Shown here piece by piece: positions 55,561 through 64,000 of a DNA stretch of 64,000 bases. The DNA comes from Ditylenchus dipsaci. Lineage: Eukaryota > Nematoda > Chromadorea > Rhabditida > Anguinidae. The notes beneath the pieces are model-generated. The model searched no databases, was not told the origin of the DNA, and saw nothing but the letters and a program-made list of their open reading frames with translations. Location of the stretch: assembly GCA_004194705.1 (NCBI GenBank), contig SADC01000339.1:1-64000 (forward strand), written 5' to 3'. The position numbers were made by a program, and so were the translations under genes. Positions within the stretch are counted from its first letter, which is position 1, and every line of letters starts with the position of its first letter.

Positions 55561-57817
55561 AGTTTTAATCACAATTCAGATTCACCGAGGAACGGAAAAT
55601 GATGATTTTAAACACTAGGGCCGACAATTTATTCGGTACAAGACAAACGGGTTTAAACTAGATTAATTTCTAGAGTTCCTTTTGACGGTAATATCTCTTC
55701 AAACAGGTACTTTTGGCGCCAACGGTACATGTGGGATTCGCAAATCCCCCCACCTTACAAAATCCAGGGCCCGCTTCGGCCCGTGCACATGCCTGCCCTC
55801 ATTTAAGTCAACTCTGAAAATATTCTCTAAGTAGTTGCAAGAAAAATTAGTTCGACCTATAGTAGCATCTTATAGAAGGCTAACTTATCAATTCTAAGGT
55901 TTCGCAATAAGGATTTTGAGTAGAGGAGTAACGTCCTATCTATTTTCATTTGTAAACTTATGTAAGTAACTTCGAAAATTCAACTGACAAAAATAAAAAA
56001 TGACAAAGATTTGAAAACGCCTTATAAATTACAAGCACACACTTTAACCCTTCTTTCAATGAAATTCAATAAGGGAATGTTGTTTTGAGAGCTAGATGGT
56101 GGGCTTGCTTTGACTGGGGAGAGCCTCCAATTTCTGAAAGCTAATCTTTTTTTACTCTATGCTTGTCTTCTCCGCACTAACTATTTAGTGCAGTAGTAGT
56201 CAAAGAGCAGAAGCAGCAACCGTCAACCACAATAAATAAATGCAAATAGAGCAACAGCAGCAGTGGGACAAAGCATGCATGAGGCCTAACAGAGACACAA
56301 TCAGAATTGAGTTTGCGAAAAATTTGATTTGTATCAAAAAATTTGGTTAGAATTAATTAAAATTTATTTGTAAAATATATGAAAAGCATAAATTTATCTG
56401 TGGCCAAATTAAATTTATGCGTTAGATAGGCTTAAAATTTGGTCAAAGTTGGCAATGTGCAAATTAGTACGGGTTGTCCCTGAGCCTAATTCCTATGGCC
56501 CAAAAGACTAAGCCAAGGGCTTAGTCTAATTGCTAAGCTAAAAATTATTGGGAGAGAATGGGGTACTGTGATTGCGGGGGGGGCGGGGGGGGTTTGGTCA
56601 TATTACAGTAACGCCATGGGTTCAAAATAGCTTCATTTTATGATTTCGACAAAAATTAGGGCCAAATTTTGAGAAAAAAGGGCAAATTCGACAAATTAAT
56701 GCTAAATTTTACAATTTTTTGTGAGAAATCGCCACACTTAGACAAATTGACAAAATTATTGAAAATAATTCTGAAAAATTCTGTTAGAAGAACTTCATTT
56801 GCCCTTTCCCACCCTTCGTCAGATTGGCGTGTGATCTCTAATCCCCCTACGACCGTGCTAGTCTGACATAATTTATCGATGTGGCCTAAAAGATAAAATT
56901 ATATATGAGAAATGAATTTAATGTGACAAAAAATTTATCTGATGGAAAAAAAATTATTTTACATTTGACATATAAATTTCATCTTTTTCCTGTGCTATGG
57001 AATGCAAGCAAAATATTTATATTTAATTTTTGTTTGTTTTGATGATTGCTAAACTTACATTTAGAATTAGTTTGATAATAATTTAGAATGACACACCCAT
57101 AAAGTTTAGTCCGTTATTGCTGAAATTTCTGTCAGCTATTAATAGTTTTCATAATAGAGTTGGCGTTCGACTACAAAGAGAAAATATACAATAATGACAT
57201 TATCGTATTGTTTCTAACGTTTTCTTGGAAATTTCAGTCTAATAACAGAAGATAATAAACAGTTGCCATAAATTGTTTTAAACGTGAACAAAGAAATTTA
57301 TCTGTCAGATAAATTTGAATTATATTTGTCTGCCAGATAAAGTAAATCTGCAGGTATATGTAAAGTATATGTATCTGTTAGCTTTCAGCTTTTTTATTCT
57401 TATGATTCTTTATTTATCAAATCACAATTCCGAAACCGATTAAGAATCATATTGTAATTTCAGTCGTTTTAGCAGATGTTACGCAGCCCATCATATCATC
57501 ACTACTCAGTTTATGTGTTCAGCTTAGTGGCGAACCTTCTGAAGTGTTTTTCAGCAGACATAATTTTGATTAATGAGAGAGGAATTGGTCTCTTCACATG
57601 TTACAGATGAACTCATGGCTAGTGCGAATGGGCGAAAAAATTGGCTGGTATAAGTAAAAATTTTTGTAGACGGCGGGCAGAATTGTTAAGTCAGTCGCCT
57701 CGGTCCTTGCCATCTTTAAACTGTGTTCAGGCTTTATCTCACAAAAAATTAAAAGCGAATGGTTTTTTGAATACACATTTTTGTAGTGGACTTTCCGGGC
57801 TACAAAATGAGCGAAAC
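55561..57817. other. AT-rich stretch without recognised genes
   Basis: 56340-57000 is rich in AAATTTATCTG words. 56572-56590 is a G-tract. No exon or element boundary could be supported. Confidence 0.4.
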
Positions 57818-58674
57818 GGCGCCAAGTAGCGTATATCCCCCCCAAAAAACCTGACCTTATACTAAAGCGCTGTAACTACCTTTGAACAACAAGTTTAGGC
57901 TTAGCCCTTAGGCTTGGGGCTAAACTTTTAGAAGGAAAAATTTTGGAGGGGGGGGGCGGAGTGGGCGGAGGTATTCTGCACTAGGGTCAAAAATGTCATG
58001 TACGTCATCAGAAAGTGGAAGTGACTTCAAGATCCGAGGCGAAATCATCCAACAACCGCGTAGTTACTTTGATCTTTTTATGCGTGTCTCAATCCTAACT
58101 AGACTAGCGTACGGAAGTTGTGACTAATAAATAGTTTACAGTCGACTCTCGATTTAAGGACACCCCCAAAAGTTCGTTCCCCAGCTGGTCCGACACTTTT
58201 TTCAGCTCAATTTTCGAAGCTTTTTAAAATTCTGTTGTGACAGTCTGGTCACAAATATCGCAAGGATGTCGACTTTGCCGATCGTTTTTCAAAATCAAAA
58301 AATTTTTCTTCTAAAAAAGCAAACCCTCGATTTAAGGACAGGCTTTTTTCTAAAATCCCTGTCCTTAAATCGAGGAAGAAAAATTTAGAAGAAAAAGTTT
58401 TTGGATTTTGAAAACGATCGGCAAAATCGACATCCTTGCGATATTTGCGACAAGACTGTCAAAAACAGAATTTCAAAAAAGCTTCGAAAATCGAGCTAAA
58501 AAAAGTGTCGGACCCAGCTGGGGAACGAACTTTTGGGGTGTCCTTAATTCGAGATTCGACTATACGCACTTTTTCTAATGTCTGGGACATTAATTTGGGT
58601 AGTCTTTACTAAAGTTTCAGAAGGAAAAATTTTTGGGTCAAGGGGGCGGGGTGGTGATATTTGCTACTAGGGTC
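57818..58674. mobile_element. GGCGCCAAGTAG hAT-like MITE, copy D, with nested pogo-type element
   Basis: It starts GGCGCCAAGTAGCGTATATC and ends GCTACTAGGGTC. The core AACAACAAGTTTAGGCTTAG identifies the family. The flanking 8-mers no longer match well. A 424-bp element at 58139-58562 interrupts it cleanly. Confidence 0.85.
58139..58562. mobile_element. pogo-type MITE (TTTAAGGACACC word), TA target
   Basis: CAGTCGACTCTCGATTTAAG at the left. The right end, reversed, is TAGTCGAATCTCGAATTAAG, and TA lies on both sides. The arms are homologous to 22137-23261 through GTCCGACACT and the AACGATCGG block. It sits inside copy D of the GGCGC family. Confidence 0.9.
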
Positions 58675-58836
58675 GCATAAACAAAACTTGTTTAATAAGC
58701 AAAGAAAACCCAAAATATTCCCGACAGGGAAAAACCCCTGCACACCACCCTGATCCAAGATTCAAAGTATTGGGTTCTTTGGTGCTTTTTCTCCGCCTCT
58801 GCAACTATTTTGAATTTTAAACTTTGCAACTCTGCA

Positions 58837-59069
58837 ACCATTTCCTCTAATAGGCGCACCGGTGCGCTTATTTTTCAACTCCGAAAATTGGAAAATTGGA
58901 ATTCAATCTCGAGATTTTGGGCGCTTAAGTGGAATCGGCAGAGCTCGTGGGAGTTAAGAAAACGCAATAAACAGCTTTGCAAAATATTGACTCTGCACCG
59001 AGATCCAGGATCTCAAAGTTGAAGGGATGCGTTTATTAGAGCGGGTGCTCCTGTTAGAGGAAATACGGT
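58837..59069. mobile_element. ACCGTATTT-family element (TAGGCGCACCGG word)
   Basis: ACCATTTCCTCTAATAGGCG at the left. The right end, reversed, is ACCGTATTTCCTCTAACAGG. The interior contains CTCGAGATTTTGG, shared with 52850. Confidence 0.7.
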
Positions 59070-59427
59070 ATTTTACTTAATTAAAAATCCGGAACGTCCT
59101 CTACAACATGTGTATTTTAAAAAACCGTTCGCTTATAACATTTTTGTAAGATGGAGCCTAAAAACTGGGTAAAGTTGGCAGGAAACTGAGGTGGCTGACT
59201 TAACAATTCTGCATGCCGTCTTCATAACATTTCACTCATACCCAGTCAAACTTTTGTCACCTATTCGCCTGGTCATAAGTTCTCTACAACACGTGGAAAA
59301 CATTCCTCTGTCCCTAGTCATAATCATGCCGTGTCTGAAAAAACGGCTCGAGAGGTTCTTTGGTTAGTTGCGAAAAATGTGCAACAGGTGGATAGCATTA
59401 TTGATCTATGTACAGTGAGCCGTGTTC

Positions 59428-59618
59428 ACCGTATTTTAACCTTATATCTCAGCCAAAAACAAACATTTGCGAATCTTTTTTTTGCGTTCTCTTAGTTATT
59501 ACGAGTTCACCTGAATACATTTTTCAGACCGAACATCTCAAAATGGACCTTAAAATTCTGAGATTTAGTAGGGGTTGAAAAATTACTCTCATTCGAGAGT
59601 AAATAGAGGAAATACGGT
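59428..59618. mobile_element. ACCGTATTT-family element
   Basis: ACCGTATTTTAACCTTATAT at the left. The right end, reversed, is ACCGTATTTCCTCTATTTAC. Confidence 0.65.
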
Positions 59619-60407
59619 AACCCAAGTATATGGCTCAGAATTCCATATTTTGATATGAATGATATTTTGCGGCTTCCGAACATACCCCTTCCAAAAGCCA
59701 CGGAAATATATATCAAACCCTCTCCCATTTTATCGATAAATTTAGTCTCAGATCCGAGGCTTAGGCTCAAGGCCTGAACATTGCTAATGTCATCTTTTGC
59801 TTAAAAAAAAACTTTTAAAAATGGTGATTTTAGGTATTCTCCAAAAGTTAAGGGGGAGGATGGGAGTGGCCATGCGCCGTATTAATTATATTGCAGTAGC
59901 GTCGACATTTTTATAAAAATGAAGAAGTACATTAGGTCATTAAGTGCCATTTCGTTCGTCCAGTTCGAGCCATTTCGTCCAGTGCTCATTGAGTTTTGAG
60001 TACAGAAAATAAAGATTTTGACGTCGAATTTCGAAAATTCTAGTATTTCGGTTCTCAAAAAATTATAAATATTTATGAAAAGACGTTTTCCACCGCTGCT
60101 TCAGATACATATTGATTTATTTACATTTACGTCAATAACAAAGTAAAAATTTTAATTAGAAAAATATAGAAATTCTTTTACATCCTTTTACAATTTTATC
60201 TGGTAGTTTGCATGTTCAGCATGTAGGAATGTCAAATCAAGGACCTTTAAAAAAATAATTATTAATTTTTTGACTGACAATGTTAATCTTGACAAAAAAG
60301 AAACATAGACGTGCAGTAAACATGTTGATAAAAAACAACAAAATCTCTTTTAAAATCCAGTGTGAATTTTTATTAAAAATTAATAAAGATATTTTTTAAA
60401 AACTTAC

Positions 60408-60505
60408 AGCAAACGTTGACATCTTCATAACCTTTGAAGCCATCTAATTCCACACAGGAACGTCGTTTGGCTGAGCACGCGACTTTTCGGCTGCTGTATC
60501 ACACC
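60408..60505 (-). CDS. Exon 2 of a cysteine-rich secreted protein gene, frame-broken
   Basis: After TATTTAG the frame that joins exon 1 reads WCDTAAEKSRA. A shift by one base gives CSAKRRSCVELDGFKGYEDV followed by NVCC, where the canonical donor GTAAGT splits the last codon. Four or five cysteines in about 33 residues indicate a disulfide-rich secreted peptide. A third exon must lie to the left of 60408, but I could not identify it. Confidence 0.55.
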
Positions 60506-60839
60506 CTAAATATCAATGATAAAGAAGACTGTTCTAATAGGCGACAGTCTCTAATAACCTGGCACCCCCTACTTTGAAAAATCTGTAAATTAGACACAAG
60601 AATTTTTTCGCAAAGCTGTTTTTCGTTTTCTGAAATCCCAGGAGTCCATCGATGCCACTTTTTAGACTCTGAATTTTCACCTGAAAATTTCGAAATCGCC
60701 TCAATATTTTGTAAGTTTTAGTTGATTTCAATATGATTCGACATGTTGGCCTATCGGAGCATGAGTTTAGCAGTTTTTACAAGTTGACTTAAAGATGCAT
60801 GCTCTAAAGGAAAATTTGTCCCAGTCGATTCAATTTTTT

Positions 60840-61022
60840 TCGAATCATTGAACTTCTGTACGGATTTTTTAACTTGTTTTCTAAAAGACTATACCTAAAT
60901 AAAATTCTAGGCCTTGTTTTATTTGAAACCAAGCTGGAAAATTCGTGCGGAGATTCAGTGATTCGTAAAAAAATTTGAACTGGCGGGACAAATTGTAAAA
61001 CAGGTGAGCATGCCCCTTTAAA
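60840..61022. repeat. Half of a GGGGCATGCCC-family foldback
   Basis: The core TTGAACTTCTGTACGGATTTTTTAACTTG and its inverted partner to 60960 match 42045-42180. The right end, GAGCATGCCCCTTTAAA, matches the ends at 41989 and 42954. Confidence 0.65.
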
Positions 61023-61139
61023 AACGCTGACCTCAACAGAAGGTTAGATATTGGATCGGGCCATGAGCTAGCGGTCTCTCGAACTTAGGCCATACTGTTT
61101 TGTGTACATCGCAGACTTTTTGTACTGATCCATAGCTGG

Positions 61140-62045
61140 GTTTTTTTGCTGGTTACGTCATCGAAATTTTATTCACAAAATAGGAATGAAATTTTTTGGT
61201 AGGTTTATATTTTTGATTTTGCTGCACAAATTTTCTGATGTCGCAATCTATTGAAGAAACGCTTCTTCGACGTTTCACAAATTTACGGCCTTTCAAACAT
61301 CGTTTGGTAATCATTTGGTAGACTGACTGTGTTTCTGCAAAACAGTCTAGAAACGATTTTGGAAATGTCAAAAATAAAATTTTTAGAAGCGTTTAGACAA
61401 GTACCGTGAAACCCGGCACCTAACCGACCTGACGAAACGGCGCTCCCTAAACGGAAATAGAGTTGTCCTGGGTGGTCTTATTTCGAACCGACGACTAGTT
61501 GCTGGTTTGTAAGCACTTTTTGTAGAGGGTGCAAGAACTTCATTCTTGACGTATCAGACATTCTTTTTAAACTGTTTTCTAGATTCTATATTCTTCTACA
61601 AAACTGACCGAAAAGAATGTCTGAAACGTCTGAAAAAGAAGATTTTGCAGGCTCTTCAAAGAGTGCCGACAAAGCCAGCAACTTTGACGTCGGTTCGAAA
61701 TCAGATACCCGACCATCCTAACCGAAAAGAAATTACTGAATTTATTCACTCGCTACTACACTTTTAGATGTTGAGGCTGTTTATAACAATATTTGTAGCA
61801 TTTTGATGGGTTTTGGTATGAATTCTTTAAAATGCAAAATTTAGAACTTGACATCTATCAAATAATTTGGCTGTGCATTTTATTTAAAAATTTTCATTAT
61901 TCAATTTATCGAACACCGTGTCGTAGTTTTCACACATTGAAAACCATGAAACCCATCTTAGGGCCTAACCAAAAATGGTTTAGTGCAGAAATTTCTTTTC
62001 AGCAGGCGATCTTTTCGCCGGACTCCCAATTAATTCCGCAGTGAA
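61140..62045. other. Possible decayed element or gene fragment
   Basis: 61150-61380 and 61540-61640 share inverted stretches (ACAGTCTAGAAACG against AACTGTTTTCTAGA, and GACATT pairs). Short frames on both strands look alike (SFLDCFAETQ; TFFLNCFLDS). I do not recognise a family. Confidence 0.3.
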
Positions 62046-62221
62046 TATTTTCAAAATTCCCCATAGGTTGGGATTTGTTGCCTGTTTAACGTAGCAGTCT
62101 TTATAAAATGAGAATTTTATTATTAGTATTTTATTCATTGAATAAGTTATTTTCAATATTAGAATTATTTCAAAAATTTATTATTTCATTCGCTTATTAT
62201 TATTAGTCACAAAAATCCTAC

Positions 62222-62345
62222 ATGCATCTGGATTGGTTTCACCATCTGGGCAGGTCCACTGGTCAAGTGATACTCTCAGCGAGCTGACTGATAGAGCCAT
62301 AAAACAGATGCTCAAGGCGATAATCACAAGTTTAGAAGAAGACAT
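62222..62345 (-). CDS. Exon 1 of a cysteine-rich secreted protein gene
   Basis: The ATG at 62345 opens MSSSKLVIIALSICFMALSV followed by SSLRVSLDQWTCPDGETNPD. The first 22 residues are a clean signal peptide. If GTAGGA at 62221 is the donor, the phase fits exon 2 at 60505. If it is not used, the frame reaches a stop after KRMK near 62184 and gives a complete 54-residue secreted peptide with two cysteines. The TATA box lies 35 bases upstream. The composition (TCPDGET) differs from the repeats around it. I do not recognise the family, so no function is assigned. Confidence 0.65.
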
Positions 62346-62379
62346 TTTTAAGATTCTGTATTATCTGACAGAAATTTCT

Positions 62380-62387
62380 CTTTTATA
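62380..62387 (-). promoter_or_regulatory. TATA box of the small secreted-protein gene
   Basis: The minus strand reads GCGCGCGTATAAAAGAGAAA. TATAAAAG lies 35 bases before the ATG, which predicts a 5' leader of only a few bases. Confidence 0.6.
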
Positions 62388-62725
62388 CGCGCGCAATGTG
62401 TAACAACTTTTTTTGTTGTTATTTGTTTTCAAAATTTTGTTCTCTTTTAAATTATTAACTTCTTGTATTTATTCCTTATCTTTAGTTTGTTACAAAAACA
62501 TCAGCAAGGACTACAGAATTAGTTTATTGAATATAAAAAAAGATTACAATAAAGTTGTTTACAGCTGTGAGAATGTAAAAAAACTTTTTATTTTTCTTTC
62601 AAATATTTTAAGAACCTCATTTTTTAGTTTATAAAAAATTTGATTTTGAATGAATAACAAAAAAAAACGACAAAAGTGTGGGCTCGGCTGAAGAACATTA
62701 TTAAATTTTTTAACACAGAGAATTA

Positions 62726-62795
62726 TAGGGTTGGTATTTTTCCGGGAAAGTTGAATACGGAAAATTCCTGACAATTTTCGTATCACCCAACTCTA
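62726..62795. mobile_element. Miniature hAT-like element, about 70 bp
   Basis: TAGGGTTGGTATTTTTCCGGG at the left and CACCCAACTCTA at the right. The ends match those of 15665-15822. The flanks GAGAATTA and GAAAATGA match at 6 of 8. Confidence 0.55.
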
Positions 62796-62854
62796 GAAAA
62801 TGAGCAAACTGTATGGGCCATTAAAATTAAGTTAAGATTTAATAATGGACGAGG

Positions 62855-63745
62855 ATTAAACGTGCCACTTTTTGGATGAAAGTGCCACATTTTTTGAGTT
62901 TTGGTCAACAAAGCTGAATGTGCCACCTTTTGTTGAAAAGTGCCACCTTATTTAATGCACTCTACACCTACTACGCCACAACGCTAATACTACACTCACC
63001 TACTTTTCAAGTCTCACAGAATAGTGTTCTTCTAACCGATTATTTCACTACAATTCCATCTTAATTATGTGCATATGAATAATCAATTGGAACCGGATTT
63101 ATATGCTCTTAAAAATGAGAAATACGCGCAAAAATATACCTTAAAAACAATGCTATGCCCTAAAAATTTACGCTTAAAAAAGTTTCATAGGCTGAATTGG
63201 GCTGTTTTACAGATAAAACATACTTTTACAGCCTCTTTTATCAAAAAAAATTCTGAGATTTTACAAACAATACATACCTCATCCTGGGAAATGATTAAAA
63301 TTTCGGCGTCATTTTGATATGCCCCCCTCCCTAATCCTCGGACCTACTAAGATATTCCAAAAAAAATAAGCAAAAACATATAAATCCGGATCCTAATCAT
63401 CAATGACTAGCGCTCCGCATTCTTTTGCCTTACGCTTTCTTTTTTCCTTGGCTTTCTTTCGATAGGCACATCCGTAATTTCTTGTGGATAGAATCCTTCT
63501 CGTCAGATTATCCACATTTCAACAAAAGTTGTCACTTTTGAATTAAAGGTAGCACTATTTAGTTAAAGGGTGGCACTTTTCAGCCAAAGGTGGCACATTT
63601 CAACGAAAGCTGGCACATATCAACAAAAGGTGGCACATTTCAGCTTTGTTGACCGAAACTCAAAAAAGGTGGCACTTTTCAGCAAAAAAATGGCACTTTT
63701 CAGCAAAAAACTGGCACATTTCAACTAAAAGGTGGCTCTTTTCAG
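62855..63745. mobile_element. Foldback element of AAAGGTGGCAC words
   Basis: The left arm (62858-62960) reads GTGCCACCTTTTGTTGAAA-type words. The right arm (63510-63740) reads TTTCAACAAAAGGTGGCAC-type words, about ten units. The AT-rich centre has no recognised gene. Confidence 0.75.
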
Positions 63746-63928
63746 ATTTATATTTAATAATGTAACCCGTGACTTATCTGTCACGAAAGCAAAACAAGTT
63801 TTGAATAAAAATTTTAATAAATAAAAAGAGACGCTACTTAAGCTACTCAGTTTTACCCCTCCCAATGATTTTTAGAGGTCCCTAAAGCATACTTTTTGAG
63901 AAAAATTTGGAATTAGTAATGGTTAGCA

Positions 63929-64000
63929 GTGCTGGCATTTCGAATTTTTGGCTCCGGATCTGGCTCCCGGCTCCGTTGGGGCAAATTTCCCGCTCCGGAT
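63929..64000. mobile_element. Left end of a hAT-like element of GGCTCCGGATCTGG words, cut by the window edge
   Basis: CAGTGCTGGCATTTCG opens it, as in the CAGTGCTG-ended elements at 1385 and 19015. It is followed by CTCCGGATCTGGCTCCCGGCTCC words running to the last base. Confidence 0.6.

Noticed and set aside
61153..61767. Pair of similar frames on opposite strands as a gene family
   Set aside because: Their similarity follows from an inverted repeat; no splice sites, start context or domain supports coding.

Overview
The window looks like AT-rich nuclear DNA of an invertebrate animal. Genes have GT-AG introns, one gene belongs to the metazoan prominin family, and most of the space is occupied by small DNA transposons (hAT-, pogo/Tc1-, piggyBac- and Harbinger-like). 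I cannot name the species. There is no prokaryotic-style operon, CRISPR array or rRNA gene.

Layout. (1) 1-134: the end of an unrecognised gene on the minus strand that continues off the left edge. (2) About 3.6-10.2 kb: scattered, frameshifted exons of a second, dead prominin copy on the minus strand, in the same order as the intact-looking copy. One of its introns holds a hAT-like element which itself holds a piggyBac-like element. (3) 14.3-31.5 kb: a 16-exon prominin-like gene on the minus strand, with signal peptide, five membrane segments and cysteine-rich loops. Almost all splice phases agree, but five exons show apparent frameshifts. Its introns hold many mobile elements, including a Tc1 element whose own transposase remnant has introns, and a decayed extra copy of exon 2. 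(4) 32.6-39.7 and 44.7-49.2 kb: two diverged copies of one segment. They differ by clean transposon insertions, so each copy serves as the empty site for the other. (5) 39.8-44.6 and 49.5-59.6 kb: nested inverted-repeat elements and an LTR-like remnant. (6) 60.4-62.4 kb: a small cysteine-rich secreted-protein gene on the minus strand with a TATA box. (7) 62.7-64.0 kb: more inverted-repeat elements, one cut by the window end.

The most striking feature is the mobile-element guild. At least fifteen elements are bounded by exact or near-exact 8-bp target-site duplications. Several of these fill their ends with one short word repeated degenerately in both orientations, with a different word in each family. 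A second guild has CAGTC-type ends with a family-specific word; a third shares an ACCGTATTTCCTCTAATA end.

All translations, splice sites and target-site duplications were read by eye. Homology statements rest on recognised family motifs, not on database searches.
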